From NCBI RefSeq assembly GCF_000004195.4, contig NC_030683.2, positions 90,997,410 through 91,061,409 on the forward strand: a stretch of 64,000 nucleotides of DNA. Direction: 5' to 3'. This DNA comes from Xenopus tropicalis. Taxonomy: Eukaryota; Chordata; Amphibia; Anura; Pipidae. The notes beneath the pieces were generated by a model. The model was not told the origin of the DNA. It did no database searches and worked only from the letters and a program-made list of their open reading frames with translations. Of the stretch, positions 1-11,945 are shown piece after piece. Each line of letters opens with the position of its first letter. Position 1 is the first letter of the stretch. A program made the translations under genes and the position numbers.

Positions 1-1674
1 ATTTTTATTCAATGTTTTAACACACTTGAAGAACCTTTGTTAGTAAGGCATAATCACGAATAAGGTACAGTAACCATTTTCCCATGTTTATTTAGCAAAA
101 TATGATATTCCAAGCAGAATTGCCTGTAAGAGAAAAGCTTTGAAAACTCAAAGGTCAAGTGTATTTCTTTTTTAAAAGAATGTAAAAATGAAAGGAAAAT
201 ACTGTGCAAGGTTTGGCTTCGGATAAAGTAAATGGAAAACTCTTTAGATTCATAAAATGATGGTAAAATAATGGATATTCCACTTGTGATTTCTCCAGTA
301 TTATCTACAGCCATAAATGTCTTACAGAATTGGACAAATGGAATGCACTTCAATAGCCAATAAAAACATCAAGCCTAAGGCAAGATACACACAAACTGAT
401 TCTAATTAAAGTTAATACAAATCAAGTAAATCATAATCAATAGCGCACTTTCCACCTCACTTCTAAAATCCTTAATAACATAAACCTACACTGTCTCTCT
501 CTGTCAATTATTCTATATTCTCTTTTTCTTTTGTCCTCTCTTAATTTTAAAGCACTGAAACTCAGAAGTCTTTTAATGTGAAATTGTTTCATATAAGAGA
601 AACATTTTCGTGTTAGATCATCTTAATAGTAACTTTCCATATTCGCCTTATGAAGGAGAGGAGTGGGAGGAGTGAAACGTTGAGCAAATATATTCCATTT
701 ATACGGTGCCAGTGAGTGCATTTAGTTGGGATATAGAGTTAGTTTATGATACAAACAGCACTTTGCAAAAGGTCTTAATTTCTTATTTCATAATGTTAAA
801 CTTGTTTTATTTACAGTAATTGCAGTTCTCTACTTTAGAATGTCCATTACTATCCCAGTTGCACTAGCAACCAGGTAGTGGTTTGGTAGTCAGAATAAAA
901 GAGTAATAGGTGAGAGTCTCTAGAGAATGATACAAAAAAAATGTAGCCTTAGAAATAATTTTTTGGAGTTCTTGATGAACAGTCTTTTCTGATGGAAAGC
1001 AGCTTAAAAGCATTATGCTACTTTGCTATTGGTATGGGTCAGCCATGTACAGAGCTCTGGTGATGTGGCTAAAAATTATGACCTTAGATGACAGAGCATA
1101 TTGGCAAAAATCATTCTTCAAAATCCAAACACCACCAGATCTATATTGAAATATGGTAGTGGAAGCATCACACTGATGAGATTCTTTTTTCATCAGCATG
1201 GTATCTTGCTAAAATAGAGGGAAGAAGGAAATAGTGGAATACATAAAGGAAATAAATAATCAGTCTGCAAAACACTTATTAATTACTAATTTCCATGCAA
1301 AAATATATAGTGTTTCCATGCCAAAATCTGCTGTATGTGCGCATGAACAGGGTATTTCATTGACTGGGAGGGGAAAGCAGCAGATTTATGACAGTGAAGA
1401 AAATGTCTTGCCAGCCATTAGCCTTAATATTAAACAGTATTTTCTCTGCTTTGTAATTAAGTAAAAAATCAAATGCAAATTCAGTGTGTGGCAAAGCAAT
1501 CATTTATACTTGATACTAAGATTTCATTCCGTACTTTACAAGATCTAGCCAGACAACACAACACTTATTTCATGAATGTAACACCCTGCTAAAAGATATG
1601 ACTTCAAAACATACTTAAATGCGCAACACTCTCTGTTCACCCAGACTTTCTACTGCCAACACTAACAGGGATCC
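1..1674. other. Non-coding, no recognised feature
   Basis: AT-rich sequence with scattered short homopolymer runs. The two short open frames here (99 and 76 codons) have no recognisable motif and no sign of splice context. I see no repeat family I can name. Confidence 0.6.
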
Positions 1675-1858
1675 ATCCACCTTCCGCTTATTCCTCCCAC
1701 ACTCCAAAAATTCAAACAGGTTAATTGGCTTGTGATGAAATTGATTATATTATGTACTGGTATGGATGTCATAGGAAACAGGGAGTGATGTAAATGATGA
1801 ACAGCCTGTGTAATGCACTACTTAAACATGTTGGATATATTTAAAATATAAATATAAT
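1675..1858 (+). repeat. SINE-like fragment, degenerate
   Basis: Contains the block ttcctcccacactccaaaaa followed by acaggttaattggct and a tail with a gggagtgatgtaaatga-like stretch. The same order of blocks is seen in the better copy at 15158-15430, where a tRNA-like head is present. Here the head is missing, so this is a truncated, old copy. Confidence 0.55.
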
Positions 1859-1975
1859 ACTAAAAATAAATGTATGATAAACATATAATGGGTAGTCAAG
1901 GGTGCCGTCCACAATACACGCAAGGGGTCAAGGCAGTCAGTAAATGTCCAGAGTCAGTCAAGAGTCATACATGGA

Positions 1976-3837
1976 ACATCAGCATAATAAGAAAAGGCTT
2001 CAGCATAATATGTGAAACAAAATCCAGCTTAGACAGTGAAGGATACTAGAGACAGACCTACGATAGATGCTTTCTGGAAAAAATCTATAATGACTGCAAA
2101 TTTATAGGCACAAAAGTGCATTTTTTCACATTACCTCCATGTGACCAGAATAAGACACAAAACGATGAACTAGAGCGAGCTGTACTTTATGAATATATGT
2201 ATATTTATAAGACCCTTTGTAACCTGAAACAGGTTTTTTTTTACCCATCCTAAAGTTTATTTTAAAAATTGGTGAGTAATAATTGTTCCTCAAAGCTTGA
2301 TCGCAACTCCTTTGGTTTTAATAAGATGCTATTATGAACAACCATACAGAGATCTATTTAACCTGCTCATCCTATTTTTCTGTACAATTAAACTTACCCA
2401 ATTAAAATGACAGAGTATGTGAACCCGAAATAAGATGTTGAGTAATTCATATATTTAAGCACTTTATTTGTAAAACTGACCTGAGCCTAGTCTTCTCCAC
2501 TTGAAAAGCCACCCTCTAATGACATTTATTTCTTGATAATAACTAGGTTCATGGTGGCATTAGACATTTTGAATTCAACTTCTGACCTTTTTCTTTAGCA
2601 CTGTCAGAAACGATTATAAGAGAACCGTACTAGGGATATTTCTGACATCAGGAATTATCAGATTAATTGCCCTTTACAGAATGTGTTGCTTATCATAACA
2701 TTATACATAGGACTTCGCCTAAAGTGTTGGATCATTCCCATTCTTCTTCGGAACACAGTTCAGGAGAAACACATCTGTAGACATAACCCCCAAACACACT
2801 TGCACAATCACATACTCTCATACATTCATTTTGTTTTTCTTTGACAATTTATTTAAATATATGAAGGAACTTGTTGACTGAAGCAGTATGAGTAAACAAG
2901 GGAACAGAGCAAAGGAAGCAAAGATTAAAGTAGATCAGAGGTAAATGAGAGAAGGCAGTGGAGTAACTGAAGTGCTCTTCTGCATGACAAAATTGCATAG
3001 AGCAAATAACAAGTTGTTCCTTTCTTTTTATAGATTCAATTGGTTTATATAATGAATCCTTGATCATTTTCCCAAAAATATTGCTATTGTCCATTGTGAT
3101 GAATTAAACAGTGCTTTATTCTACCTTGGAATGTGACCAAGGATAGATGCCCTTTCTCTCAATTTATCATCAGCCCAGGGGCTTTATTCTGTATATATTC
3201 AAGGTTAGGTCCATGGTTTGCACACTCCTTCTATTAGAAACATACTAAAATTAGCTCAAGGTTACAAGCCCTGTTGTTAGCATGATGTTGTTACTATAGG
3301 AAACAGGAGGTACTAGTTTCAAATTTATTTTAATTCTCTTTGAAAATATACCAGTGCTGCCTTATTAAAATAGAATATAAATGAACCCTTATAGTATTTT
3401 CTGCAAATGATCAAAATGTATTGATAACAAAATCTACTGTTTTATTTAAAGGTGTAGATGGTGTTGAATAGAAATTTTGTGTTTCCTGTAACATTTAACA
3501 TATCTGATCATATTTAACATTCCTTTATATTTATTTCCTAAACACCTAAACTGGTTAAAAACTGTGGCCCCTGTTGCAAAACTCTCCTCCTTACATAACA
3601 ATGCCACAGAGGTGGGGCAAAGAAGGTATATTAAACATATTTGGTGGCATCCCAACTAAAAAAAAGACGATTTGTCACTACACCTATTTGTAATCAAATA
3701 ACATTCATATTTCTTTTTTATCTGTTTACCTGTTTATGGGAAGCTGAAAAAGTTATCAAAGCTAAATATGGGTATGTTCAATCACAGTAAGCAGCAATTA
3801 AGTAAGATGTAAGCGCTATGGGCCAGGGACATCCATC
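1976..3837. other. Non-coding, no recognised feature
   Basis: AT-rich. Just upstream (about 1888-1975) lies a stretch with reiterated gtcaagg/cagtcag words that may be an old LTR-type fragment, but I cannot define its ends. Nothing else is supported. Confidence 0.5.
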
Positions 3838-3995
3838 CTCTTGTCTTTTTGATTCTTAACTTATTGCAACTGCACCTTGTATTTATTATACTTTGTATTT
3901 ACCTATTATTATTTAAATAACCCCTTGTTGTATTAATCTATTGTTCTACTGTACAGCATTGTGTACATAAGTAGTGCTTATATACATACATAGAT
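3838..3995 (+). repeat. SINE-tail-like fragment
   Basis: Has cttgtatttattatactttgt followed by a tactgtacagcattgtgtac block, matching the layout of the copies at 7126-7335 and 59656-59833 (a poly-T-rich middle, then tgtacagcrctgcatat). Family name not assigned. Confidence 0.4.
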
Positions 3996-4029
3996 TTTAG
4001 CAGCTGATTTGGGCCCTTTTCAGATGCTT

Positions 4030-4290
4030 ATCTGCCCGTATATGGGCAACCCTGATGGGCCTACCCACCTAAGATCTGGCCCAAAATTACCCATTGGCTA
4101 TTGGTCGGATCAGGACCGCATCAGATCTTGATGTGGTCCTCGGTCCGACGGTGCCTATGCTTGCTGGTTCAATTTGATTGTTTGGTCCTAGAACAGATAT
4201 TACCCCGATATTGCCCATCCAGAAAAGATCTGCTCGTTTGGTCACATCACCTAACATGCGGATCTAAGTCTATAACAGGTAAAGTAAATC
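4030..4290. mobile_element. Fold-back MITE fragment (gatcygctcg family)
   Basis: Contains cggatcaggaccgcatcagatc, the gttcaatttgattgtttggtc and gatattgcccatcc blocks, and agatctgctcgtttgg. The same blocks in the same order occur at 29233-29465 (cggtccccgaaccgac, attcgatcgtttggcc, gatatcgcccaccc, gatccactcgcttgg), so the two are copies of one family. Ends are too decayed to define a target-site duplication. Confidence 0.55.
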
Positions 4291-4323
4291 TCTGGTTTCT
4301 AAAGCTACTAAGTCATCTCATAG

Positions 4324-4589
4324 CAGGGGCTGGCCAAGCTGACCAGGCGGCCTAGGCAACCTGGCTGGCCACATGACCCATACACCCTACCCCCCCCATG
4401 AATGCGCATGTATTAGTGCAGGAACCATCGTGCAGAGACATTGCGTGGGGGTGGGTTGCCATGCCAGACAAGTGGTGGGAGAAAGAGAGCGCTTTACTAG
4501 GGGTAGGCAGGGGAGGTAACTGTCTGGTGCCCCCCCATTGTTGTACCCTAGGCAGGTGTATCTTCTGCATACCCCTAGTTCCTGCCCTG
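4324..4589 (-). mobile_element. hAT-type MITE, CAGGGGCTGGCC family
   Basis: Starts CAGGGGCTGGCC and ends CTAGTTCCTGCCCTG. It is flanked by tctcatag on the left (4316-4323) and tctcacag on the right (4590-4597), a 7/8 match and therefore a decayed 8-bp target-site duplication, typical of the hAT superfamily. It is in the opposite orientation to the copy at 46041-46319, sharing the cctaggcaggtgtat-like and cttctgcatacccctag blocks. Non-autonomous; no transposase reading frame. Confidence 0.7.
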
Positions 4590-4597
4590 TCTCACAG

Positions 4598-5302
4598 GCC
4601 TCAACCTAAGATCAAGTACCATTTTTATTAGAGTCCCACAGACCTGATTCTCAGTGCAGTAAAAGCTACAAGTTAATTTGGTAGTTCTGGTGGATTACCC
4701 TAGATTGCAAGGCCTATCACAACTGTGCGTTCTGCTCCACTAACATGGGTGAAACAGCAGCGGTAGAACCTAGGTGATATTAGCACATTTGTGGTAAAAA
4801 ATGGAATGTACTAAGCTACACACAATTAGTAAAGCTGATGGTACTTAGGGTGCATGGACATTACTCTAAATGAGCTTAAATGCAATTGTTTTGAAAAAAT
4901 AAGTAATAAAGGCTCAAAAAAACAATGCAAGCCTTTGTTAGCAATCATTAAGGTGCCACTCTCCTTTGAAGGGTAGAGCAGTGGGTCCCATACCTCAGAT
5001 CAAGGGATAACCTTGCTTGAAAAATGATGAGTTAATCAAAGCAAACGAGCGCCTGATTGCCAGTCTCTTGCTTCACCTGTATTGAAGCAACGATATCTTT
5101 AAATCTTGCTCTTCAGAAGCTCCCTGAGGACTGGTTTGAGAATCACTATCTTACAAGAAGGAGAAACAATACACAAAGAAATATACAATCTGAGCTGAGC
5201 AGCATAATCTCCAAAGAATTTTCTCCTGAAAGTTGGATAATTACTGTTATGCTTTGTTAAAGTCGATTCTATTTTTCTTTTTTGGAAATACTGTTTTTCT
5301 AT
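4598..5302. other. Non-coding, no recognised feature
   Basis: Unique-looking sequence. A 121-codon open frame on the minus strand reaches into the MITE at 5303 and is an accident of that repeat. Confidence 0.5.
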
Positions 5303-5607
5303 ACAGGTATGGGATCCCTTATCCGGAAACTCATTATCCAGAAAGCTCTGAATTACGGAAATCCTGTCTCCCATAGACTCCATTTTAATCAAATAATTCA
5401 GAATTTTAAAATTGATTTGCTTTTTCTCTGTAATAATAAAACAGTACCTTGTAATTGATCCCAACTAAGATATAAATAATTCTTATTGGAGGCAAAACAA
5501 TCCTATTAGGTTTAATTAATGTTTTACAAATTTTTTAGTAGACTTAAGGTATGGAGATCCAAATTACGGAAAGACCCCTTAACCGGAATACCGGGTCCTT
5601 TACTTGT
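5303..5607 (+). mobile_element. Tc1/mariner-like MITE, CAGGTATGGGA family
   Basis: Left end CAGGTATGGGATCCCTTATC, internal landmarks actccattttaatcaaataa, aaaacagtaccttgt, gatcccaactaagatat and gtatggagatccaaattacg, and a decayed right end gggtcctttacttg. The family has TA target duplications, shown best at 14598-14907. About 300 bp, non-autonomous. Family name in repeat databases not assigned here. Confidence 0.8.
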
Positions 5608-5660
5608 ACAACAAACAAAACAGAATTAGCAAGCTTTTGCTATACATGTAGAACATTTGT

Positions 5661-6184
5661 ACAGGTATAGGGTCCCTTTCTCTAAAGCTCTGAATTACAG
5701 GAAGGCTATCTCCCATAGAGTCTGTTATAAGCAAGTAATTCTATTTTTTTAAGAAGTACCTTTTCTCTGTAATATAAAACAGTGCTTTATACTTGAGGGT
5801 AACTAAGCTGCATGATCCCATATTGGTGGCAAAACAATTCTATTGGGTTTATTTAGGAGCAGATTTAATAAAGTGTGAAATTAAAACTCACCACAGTTAA
5901 TTCCCCCACTATCTATTTATTCCTATGGGATTTTTATGGGAGGTTTATTTATCAAACTCTAACTTTCACCCATTAAGAAATACACCTCTAAAAATCCCAC
6001 AGGAATGAATAGAAAGTGGAGTAATTTTACTGTGGTAAGCTCTCATTTCCAACTTTGATAATCTGTGCCTTAATGTTAAAAGGGTTTTTATAAGACAATA
6101 TATGGAGATCCAAATTACAGAACAATCCCTAATCCAGGAAAACTTCAGGACCCAAGAATTCTGGAAAATAAATCCAATACCTAT
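5661..6184 (+). mobile_element. CAGGTATGGGA-family MITE split by a nested element
   Basis: Left part 5661-5855 begins acaggtatagggtccctttc and runs to ctattgggtttattta. The right part 6073-6184 resumes with the expected family sequence (gttaaaagggtttttataag, tatggagatccaaattacag). Between them lies a separate MITE (5856-6069) flanked by TTA. The host copy is therefore older than the insert. Confidence 0.75.
5856..6069. mobile_element. Harbinger-like MITE (GGRGCAGATTT family), nested
   Basis: Near-palindromic 214-bp element: left end GGAGCAGATTTAATAAAGTG, right end ctttgataatctgtgcc. It is flanked by TTA at 5853-5855 and 6070-6072. The halves mirror each other around position ~5945 (cctatgggatttttatggg against aaaatcccacaggaatg). 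A 3-bp TTA duplication with GGGGC-type ends points to the PIF/Harbinger superfamily by established rules; the superfamily call is an inference. Confidence 0.7.
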
Positions 6185-6368
6185 ATATAACACGTTTACA
6201 CTCACGAACTCTCCACTTTTCCATGTATCCGACTGCAAAGGACTCCAATAATAATGTATTAAGCAACTTGGGAAAGGGTCCTTGTGAGTTACAAAATGTG
6301 TCATGTTAGTAAACTAGTCATGTTACAGCAGAGACTATGTAGTGCTCTTTCCACCAATTGCTCGATAC

Positions 6369-6421
6369 CCTTCCCTGGAAAACTCCAAGTCCCAAGCTAT
6401 TCAAATAATAGATCCCTTACC
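6369..6421 (+). mobile_element. CAGGTATGGGA-family MITE, right-end fragment
   Basis: About 50 bp: ccctggaaaactccaagtcc then caagctattcaaataataga, matching the right end of the family (tccggaaaaccccaggtcccaagcattctgg in other copies). Confidence 0.55.
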
Positions 6422-6630
6422 TTATAGTGAAAAATACATGTCCTAAAAAATTTTAGGCTCATATGGCCTAGTTAACATAATAGCCCTTTGATCAGCGTAT
6501 GTCCTGTTAGATGGTGTTAATTGTCACACGATTAAATGATAGCAACTTTGTTATGATATTACAAATATGAATTTTTGGCCAGTCTCACTGGGGATATTAA
6601 AATAATGGCCAAAAGTGACCAATGTTTTTT

Positions 6631-6838
6631 CTAAAGTGATATTGACACTAAAAAAACTACTCTTCAAAATATTAATGTGCATTGAAAGTTACCTATATTA
6701 TACCTGTATGTCATGTTGATCGCATTTTGCTGATAGGTCGGCTTTCTAAAGAATTGTTACTTGAAGTTTCTAAATCTGACTTTCTAAAACCTGACTGTCC
6801 CTCCTCAGGTTTTATTTCTTGTGTCAGTATTCCTTTAA
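6631..6838. mobile_element. T2/Kolobok-like MITE
   Basis: Left end ctaaagtgatattgacacta and right end gtgtcagtattcctttaa are inverted repeats. The duplicated target is TTAA on the right (6835-6838) and a decayed CTAA on the left. TTAA targets and TTAAAGG-type ends are the established signature of the Xenopus T2/Kolobok MITEs. Confidence 0.65.
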
Positions 6839-7125
6839 ATTGTTAGCAATGAGGCTATTTTGAGGCTACTGTATATCAAAATCCCTTAGTAATTTATTTC
6901 ATGGTTTTGCAGTAAATATCTTTTCAGGGTTGTTATGTCTGCAAGGAAGAGACATAAATCTTGCAGTACATCCAATTTACTCATTACACAATTAACATTC
7001 CTTGCCTCACTTTCTCTCTTGTGCTCTACTTTTATTTCCTGTTCCTGTCTCTTACCCAGCCTGCTTCTCTGCCTCAAAGGTACAACTTGAACATGCAGAT
7101 GCTACAAAGTGGGCTTTATTGCTAG

Positions 7126-7335
7126 TACTACGTGGTAAGGCACATAAGCAAAAGGAGGTCCCTTCCCAGTAGAGCTTACAATCTAAGTGGCACTATCTTG
7201 ATTTCAACCTATACATGTATATATTTTGTATAATTATTTATGCTCTCTCGCTATATTGATCCCTGCCTGTTTTATCAACCTATTGCTTAAATGTACAGCA
7301 CTGCATATACTAGTAGCATTATAGGAATAAAAATA
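7126..7335. repeat. SINE-like repeat (gattgtaagctct type)
   Basis: Carries the complement of gattgtaagctctactggg at 7160-7185 and a downstream aatgtacagcactgcatat block. Both blocks recur at 59656-59833. Non-coding. Confidence 0.5.
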
Positions 7336-8570
7336 TGCATATATATCATCTATCTTAAAGGAGCAGAATTAGCCAAATATACAAAGATATCTTTCTTAGA
7401 CAGATGACATTTCTTGTATAATATTAATACTCTGTTCCAGACATATTAAAATGATCTGTTCTGTTGTTAACAGCTGATATTTGTGATTAAATTGAGAATG
7501 TTTATTTAAAGACACAGCACATAAAAGAGTGATTAAAAGACACTTAAACACTTTGATTCAAAGTACATCATGTAAATGAAATTGATATACTAACTACATC
7601 ACAGAGCCATGTGGGTCACCTTCTCCATTGCATTTTGAAAAGCCAAGTACTGCTTGATCCAATTAGGTATTCTGACCATCTTGTCTGTTCTTTGCCTGAC
7701 TGGGAGGAGTGATGAAACAGTCTGTTTACAGCGAAAGCCTAAGGAACAGTGTTTTCTTACCTCCTTAGACAGAATAGCTAGTTTATCTTTTTAAGATGAA
7801 AATAGAACATAAATGAGGGCAGTCAGATAACATAGGGGGACTTGTTTATTAAATGGGGTGAAGCCACATTTTTTTTCTACAACATTATTAATTTCATCCC
7901 AAGCTGGGTCTGTAACCCTGTGACCAATCACAATAATGATATATGGTCCTTTATGTATGGAGCTGGGATACAAATGTGATTATATTGTGCACCTGCTGGT
8001 TTGTACAGAGCTGTTGTACCCTGCATTTAGCACATATGCAGCAGAACTTCATTATATGACCAGTAGGCATCACAGAGACAAAGGGGATATCATTGCTACC
8101 ACACAAACCACATGGTCAGCATTTATCAAATGCAAAATGATAGAAAATATAAACTAATCGAACATTTAAAAAATGATTGTTATATATATTGTGTTCTGCT
8201 GTTGTGGAACATTTTAAAATGCAACGTAACTTAACTATCAGTCCAACAATTTGTTAGATGATCCATGAATGTCTAAATTGATTGTGATTTCATTTAAATA
8301 TTGCAGCAATGTACCTAATTCTTGATAGGATGATGTCAATAATGTGGCTTTAGACTGTTCCATGAAAGATAAAGCACAAAATGCTTAAACATGCAAGTAC
8401 CAGAGATACATGAGATACATTGGCTTCTGTTAAAACATACCTTAGTGTCTCTGTGTGTAAAAAAAAAAATGTTAAGTTTTATTGATTAAATGATCAAAAA
8501 ATCTATGTAGCGTGCTACTGAATATGTTGATATATTAAAAAATACAAATTAATACCGGAAAGATGATATT
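7336..8570. other. Non-coding, no recognised feature
   Basis: AT-rich single-copy-looking sequence. Overlapping 60- and 73-codon frames near 7800-8150 lie on opposite strands and show no known motif. Confidence 0.5.
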
Positions 8571-8719
8571 ACAGATGAGGGATCTCTTATCTGGAAACCC
8601 ATTATACAGAAAGCTTAGAATTAAAAAGGCCATCTACCATAGAGTCAATTTAAAATATTTTTTCCTTTTCTGGAAAACCTCAGGTCCCAAGCATTCTGGA
8701 TAACTGATCCCAAAGCTGT
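8571..8719 (+). mobile_element. CAGGTATGGGA-family MITE, internally deleted
   Basis: Left end acagatgagggatctcttat, gaaacccattatacagaaag; right end ggaaaacctcaggtcccaag and attctggataactgatccca. The middle of the element is missing, leaving 149 bp. A T2-type element starts three bases beyond its right end. Confidence 0.65.
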
Positions 8720-8721
8720 CA

Positions 8722-9140
8722 TTAAAGGAGAAGGAAAGGCAAAGTCACTTGGGGGTGCCAAAATGTTAGGCACCCCCAAGTGACTTTAATCGCTTACCTC
8801 GTACCCCGGGCTGCTGCCCCTGTAGAGAGAGAACAGCACCAGCCGAGGGTACCTGTAGCGCTTTCTCCTTCCGTCTTCCGTCACGCGCATGCGCAGTAGA
8901 GTGAATAGTGGAACTTTAACAGAGAAGTCGGCTTTTCACTCTACTGCGCATGCGCCTGTCGTTTAGTCCTTCCAAAATGAAGCAGGAAGGAGGAAGCGCT
9001 ACGCTACAGGTACCCCGGGCTGGTGCTGTTTTCTCCTAACAGGGGCATCAGCCCGGGGTACAAGGTAAGCGATTTAAGTCACTTGGGGGTGCCTAACATT
9101 TTGGCAACCCCAAGTGACTTAGCCTTTCCTTGTCCTTTAA
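8722..9140. mobile_element. T2/Kolobok-type fold-back MITE
   Basis: Bounded by TTAA at 8722-8725 and 9137-9140, with ends TTAAAGGAGAAGGAAAGGC and ttccttgtcctttaa. Nearly the whole 419 bp is an inverted repeat: agtcacttgggggtgcc mirrors ggcacccccaagtgactt both within the left arm and again at the right end, and gcgcatgcgcagtagagtga mirrors tcactctactgcgcatgcgc. Non-coding. The copy is well preserved, suggesting a fairly recent insertion. Confidence 0.85.
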
Positions 9141-9230
9141 CATTGTCTCTCATGTACTAAAGCACTTTATGGCAGGTCGTTTCTTGCTTAATTTCTCTAT
9201 TTTTAGCTATAATATCTCTTACTGGCATCC

Positions 9231-9315
9231 TGTGGCTGATTTGCTAAGATTGGTGTGAAAATATGCCAGTGAAGTGGGCCATAGCAACCAATAAGATATT
9301 TGCTATCATTTCTAA
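9231..9315 (+). mobile_element. MITE fragment with gcaaccaat block
   Basis: Contains ggccatagcaaccaataag, an internal block shared with the MITE at 42266-42439 and the fragment at 39531-39620. No ends are visible. Confidence 0.4.
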
Positions 9316-11290
9316 CTTATGGTAGACTAAAATGCATTGCTGGTTTGCTCTCTCACACACCAAACAACAACAAACTGCTCATGCTGTAGTCTCTCACACC
9401 CATTATGAGTGCTCTAGGTTCCTGCACTTCATTGAACATTCTACCCAGGTACTCAGTCTGAATTCTCATCTCACTAGGCTTAGCACCCTTGCATTATATA
9501 ATTATTACTGTGCTATGGTGCATGTGAATGATTAAGTACATAATCCAGCCTCTGTCAAGTGTAAATACTAGCAAACCCTCCTTATGTCAATCTGGATCCT
9601 TTTTATATTTACTTCCCCTTACTTTGGGTCTTACATTAACTGAGAAGTTCTTATTCAGAGCCATACAGTCATTTGGCACTGTTTTTCGCATATTGATTTA
9701 GCTACACCATTCTGATGCAGCTACAATAATATAATGGTACAAAGGAACTTCTATTTTACAACCAAGTCCATCTCTGTAATTGTTCTATTTCAGACCTTCT
9801 GTTTTATATCAGCACTCATCCATCCATTTTCCCTCTCACTGCATTGCTCACAACTGATTTGTGTTGATCAGATCTGTACCACTGAGTGCCTCCCACTTCC
9901 CTTGCAACTCATTTCACAACCCTAATTGAACCATACAACCGTACAAACGCTTATTGCAGAACTCTCTACATTACCCCTGGAGTAGGTTTCTCACTTGTCA
10001 AATCCCCCCTTAGTTCACTGCCCCCCCCCCCCCCCCCACAAGTAAAACTAAAATGTAGATAGTGCCTCTACATATCATTTTCATCATAAGTAACATTGGT
10101 CAAGGTGTTAGATCAGACATTAGAAAAACAAAGCAACAATGGATATATTCAGGTTTAGCATTATTTGTATTTATTTCTTATCTTCACGTTTGGATGTCAC
10201 TTCAGGCACTACCTTCCTAACTTATAAAGACCACTCTGTTCCCAGAAGACCACTGCAAGCACTGGAATTGCAACATTTATTATAGGCAACACTGCATCCA
10301 GATGAATATGTGTATGATAAAAATATCATAGGAAGATAAAAATATAAAATATTTGCAGAGGCCCTGTCTTTCTTAAAGTCATCAGTTTAGAAAGCAATTG
10401 CTCCTGGTCCAGTATATACCCTGCCTTATTTATGAAGGGATATTGTTCAACCTCACTTCAGTCAAAAATGTATTTTATTCATTCCTATTTCTCTAAAATA
10501 TAAGTCTGGTTTGGTTTCAGGAGATTTAGAATGCAGATACTGGTGGATGATAGTTGTTATGTGTGGAAGTAAACCATATTTAAATTTTTATTTATTAATT
10601 TGATTGCTTAGGCTTTGCACCATGTGAAAAAAGCAGTTGTGTGCCTTGTTACAAGGCTTCCAACAGAAAGTAGCAGTAGAAAAACATAAATGATTTTCTA
10701 GAGTACATGTCAGAAAGTGTTTCAAGCTTAATGGCCTTGAAAACAACAACGGTCAGAGAAATGTAGCTCTATCACTTGGATGGTCAGTTCTCTTTAGTTG
10801 TGCCCCACAGCGTGGTCAGGATAAAGGTAACATACATTATTACCTCTTCTCATAGAGTCACCGATAGACCTGTGTGTACATTTGGGAAAATGGATATGGA
10901 GTGTGACAGGGATAATTTTATTGGTGCATTTGTACTATGAATCTAGGCACTTAAACCTCTTAAATGGTAAATCCTATATTGCATTATAGATCAATTAGGT
11001 TTAAGTACAGAGAAAACACAATCATTCAAGATAGCATCCCAGAGCAACTGGAGAGAGCCCTAACTGATGAAGTTGTAATCTTTTGCTTTTACTAGAAAAA
11101 ATACTGCATTACCTAAATGCATAATTGTCCTTCCAAATGTTTAAGTCACTATTTGTGTGACAGGTGAGGTGATAGCTTTCTCATAACCCATCTTTAATTC
11201 AAAAATGTAAATAAGTTCCAGTATAATGGCACAATCATTAGACATAAAAGGCTAGTGTAGGAGTACAGGGCCTTGATATATGGTGGAGGG
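9316..11290. other. Non-coding, with a poly-C tract
   Basis: No repeat family or exon recognised. A run of 17 C lies at 10021-10037. Two short open frames (67 and 63 codons, at 9332 and 9734) carry no known motif. Confidence 0.5.
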
Positions 11291-11294
11291 TAAA

Positions 11295-11624
11295 GCTGGC
11301 CATGTATTTAAAGAGCCACTCATATGGTGAGGTCCACCTTGAGATGAGGGACATTGGGCTGATCAGATCATTTAGACTTTAGGCCAAACAATTGTGTCAC
11401 AATGATGGGAATCCAGGCTGTTAGGGCAAGGGCCACATTAATGCACTAATGCAGTCTTCCCCTCTGCAGGATTTTTAATCCTGCCCGATTGATATCTGAG
11501 CAATATTCAGATATACTGTATATATCATTCAAGCAGGCCCGTCAGAGGGCATCATACAGGGCCAGATAAGCAACCAATCTGAAGGGGTTGAAATGGCAGC
11601 TTAATTTGTCTGTGTATAGCCACC
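11295..11624. mobile_element. MITE, GSTGGCCA family, with TAAA flanks
   Basis: Left end gctggccatgtat and right end tgtgtatagccacc are inverted repeats; both sides carry TAAA (11291-11294 and 11625-11628). Ends resemble those of 24818-25113. The interior has gcaggcccgtcagagggc, a common block in frog copies. Confidence 0.65.
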
Positions 11625-11945
11625 TAAACTTCACTGTTTGTCTCCTTGGTAATGCTGGTCTGGATGCCTGATAAATTGCCAAGCTTGCTAGAAATGATAT
11701 AAAATAGTACTAGGTGTGCAGACAGGGAGGTTTTGCTGTAATCAGAATACAGCTTTCTTTTGCTTCCTTTGCCTTCTGGATGGTAATTCATTCTATAAAC
11801 AGAGCATAAATATTAAAATCATTCTCTGTCATCCACAAAATGACAATGCTGAAGTCTGAAAAAATGCACACATTGGTAACCTCTGCTTTTTCCCAAACTT
11901 ACACAACTACAACATGCAGGCAGTTTTTCCAGTTTACAATAGCTA

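Noticed and set aside
4016..4030. Bacterial-style terminators, ribosome binding sites or operons
   Set aside because: The DNA is clearly eukaryotic; hairpins here belong to MITEs.
10021..10037. Poly-C and poly-G tracts (also 22507-22527, 34555-34568, 39775-39789, 51345-51358) as regulatory G-quadruplex sites
   Set aside because: Plain homopolymers of 14-17 bases are common in such DNA and nothing nearby supports a function.
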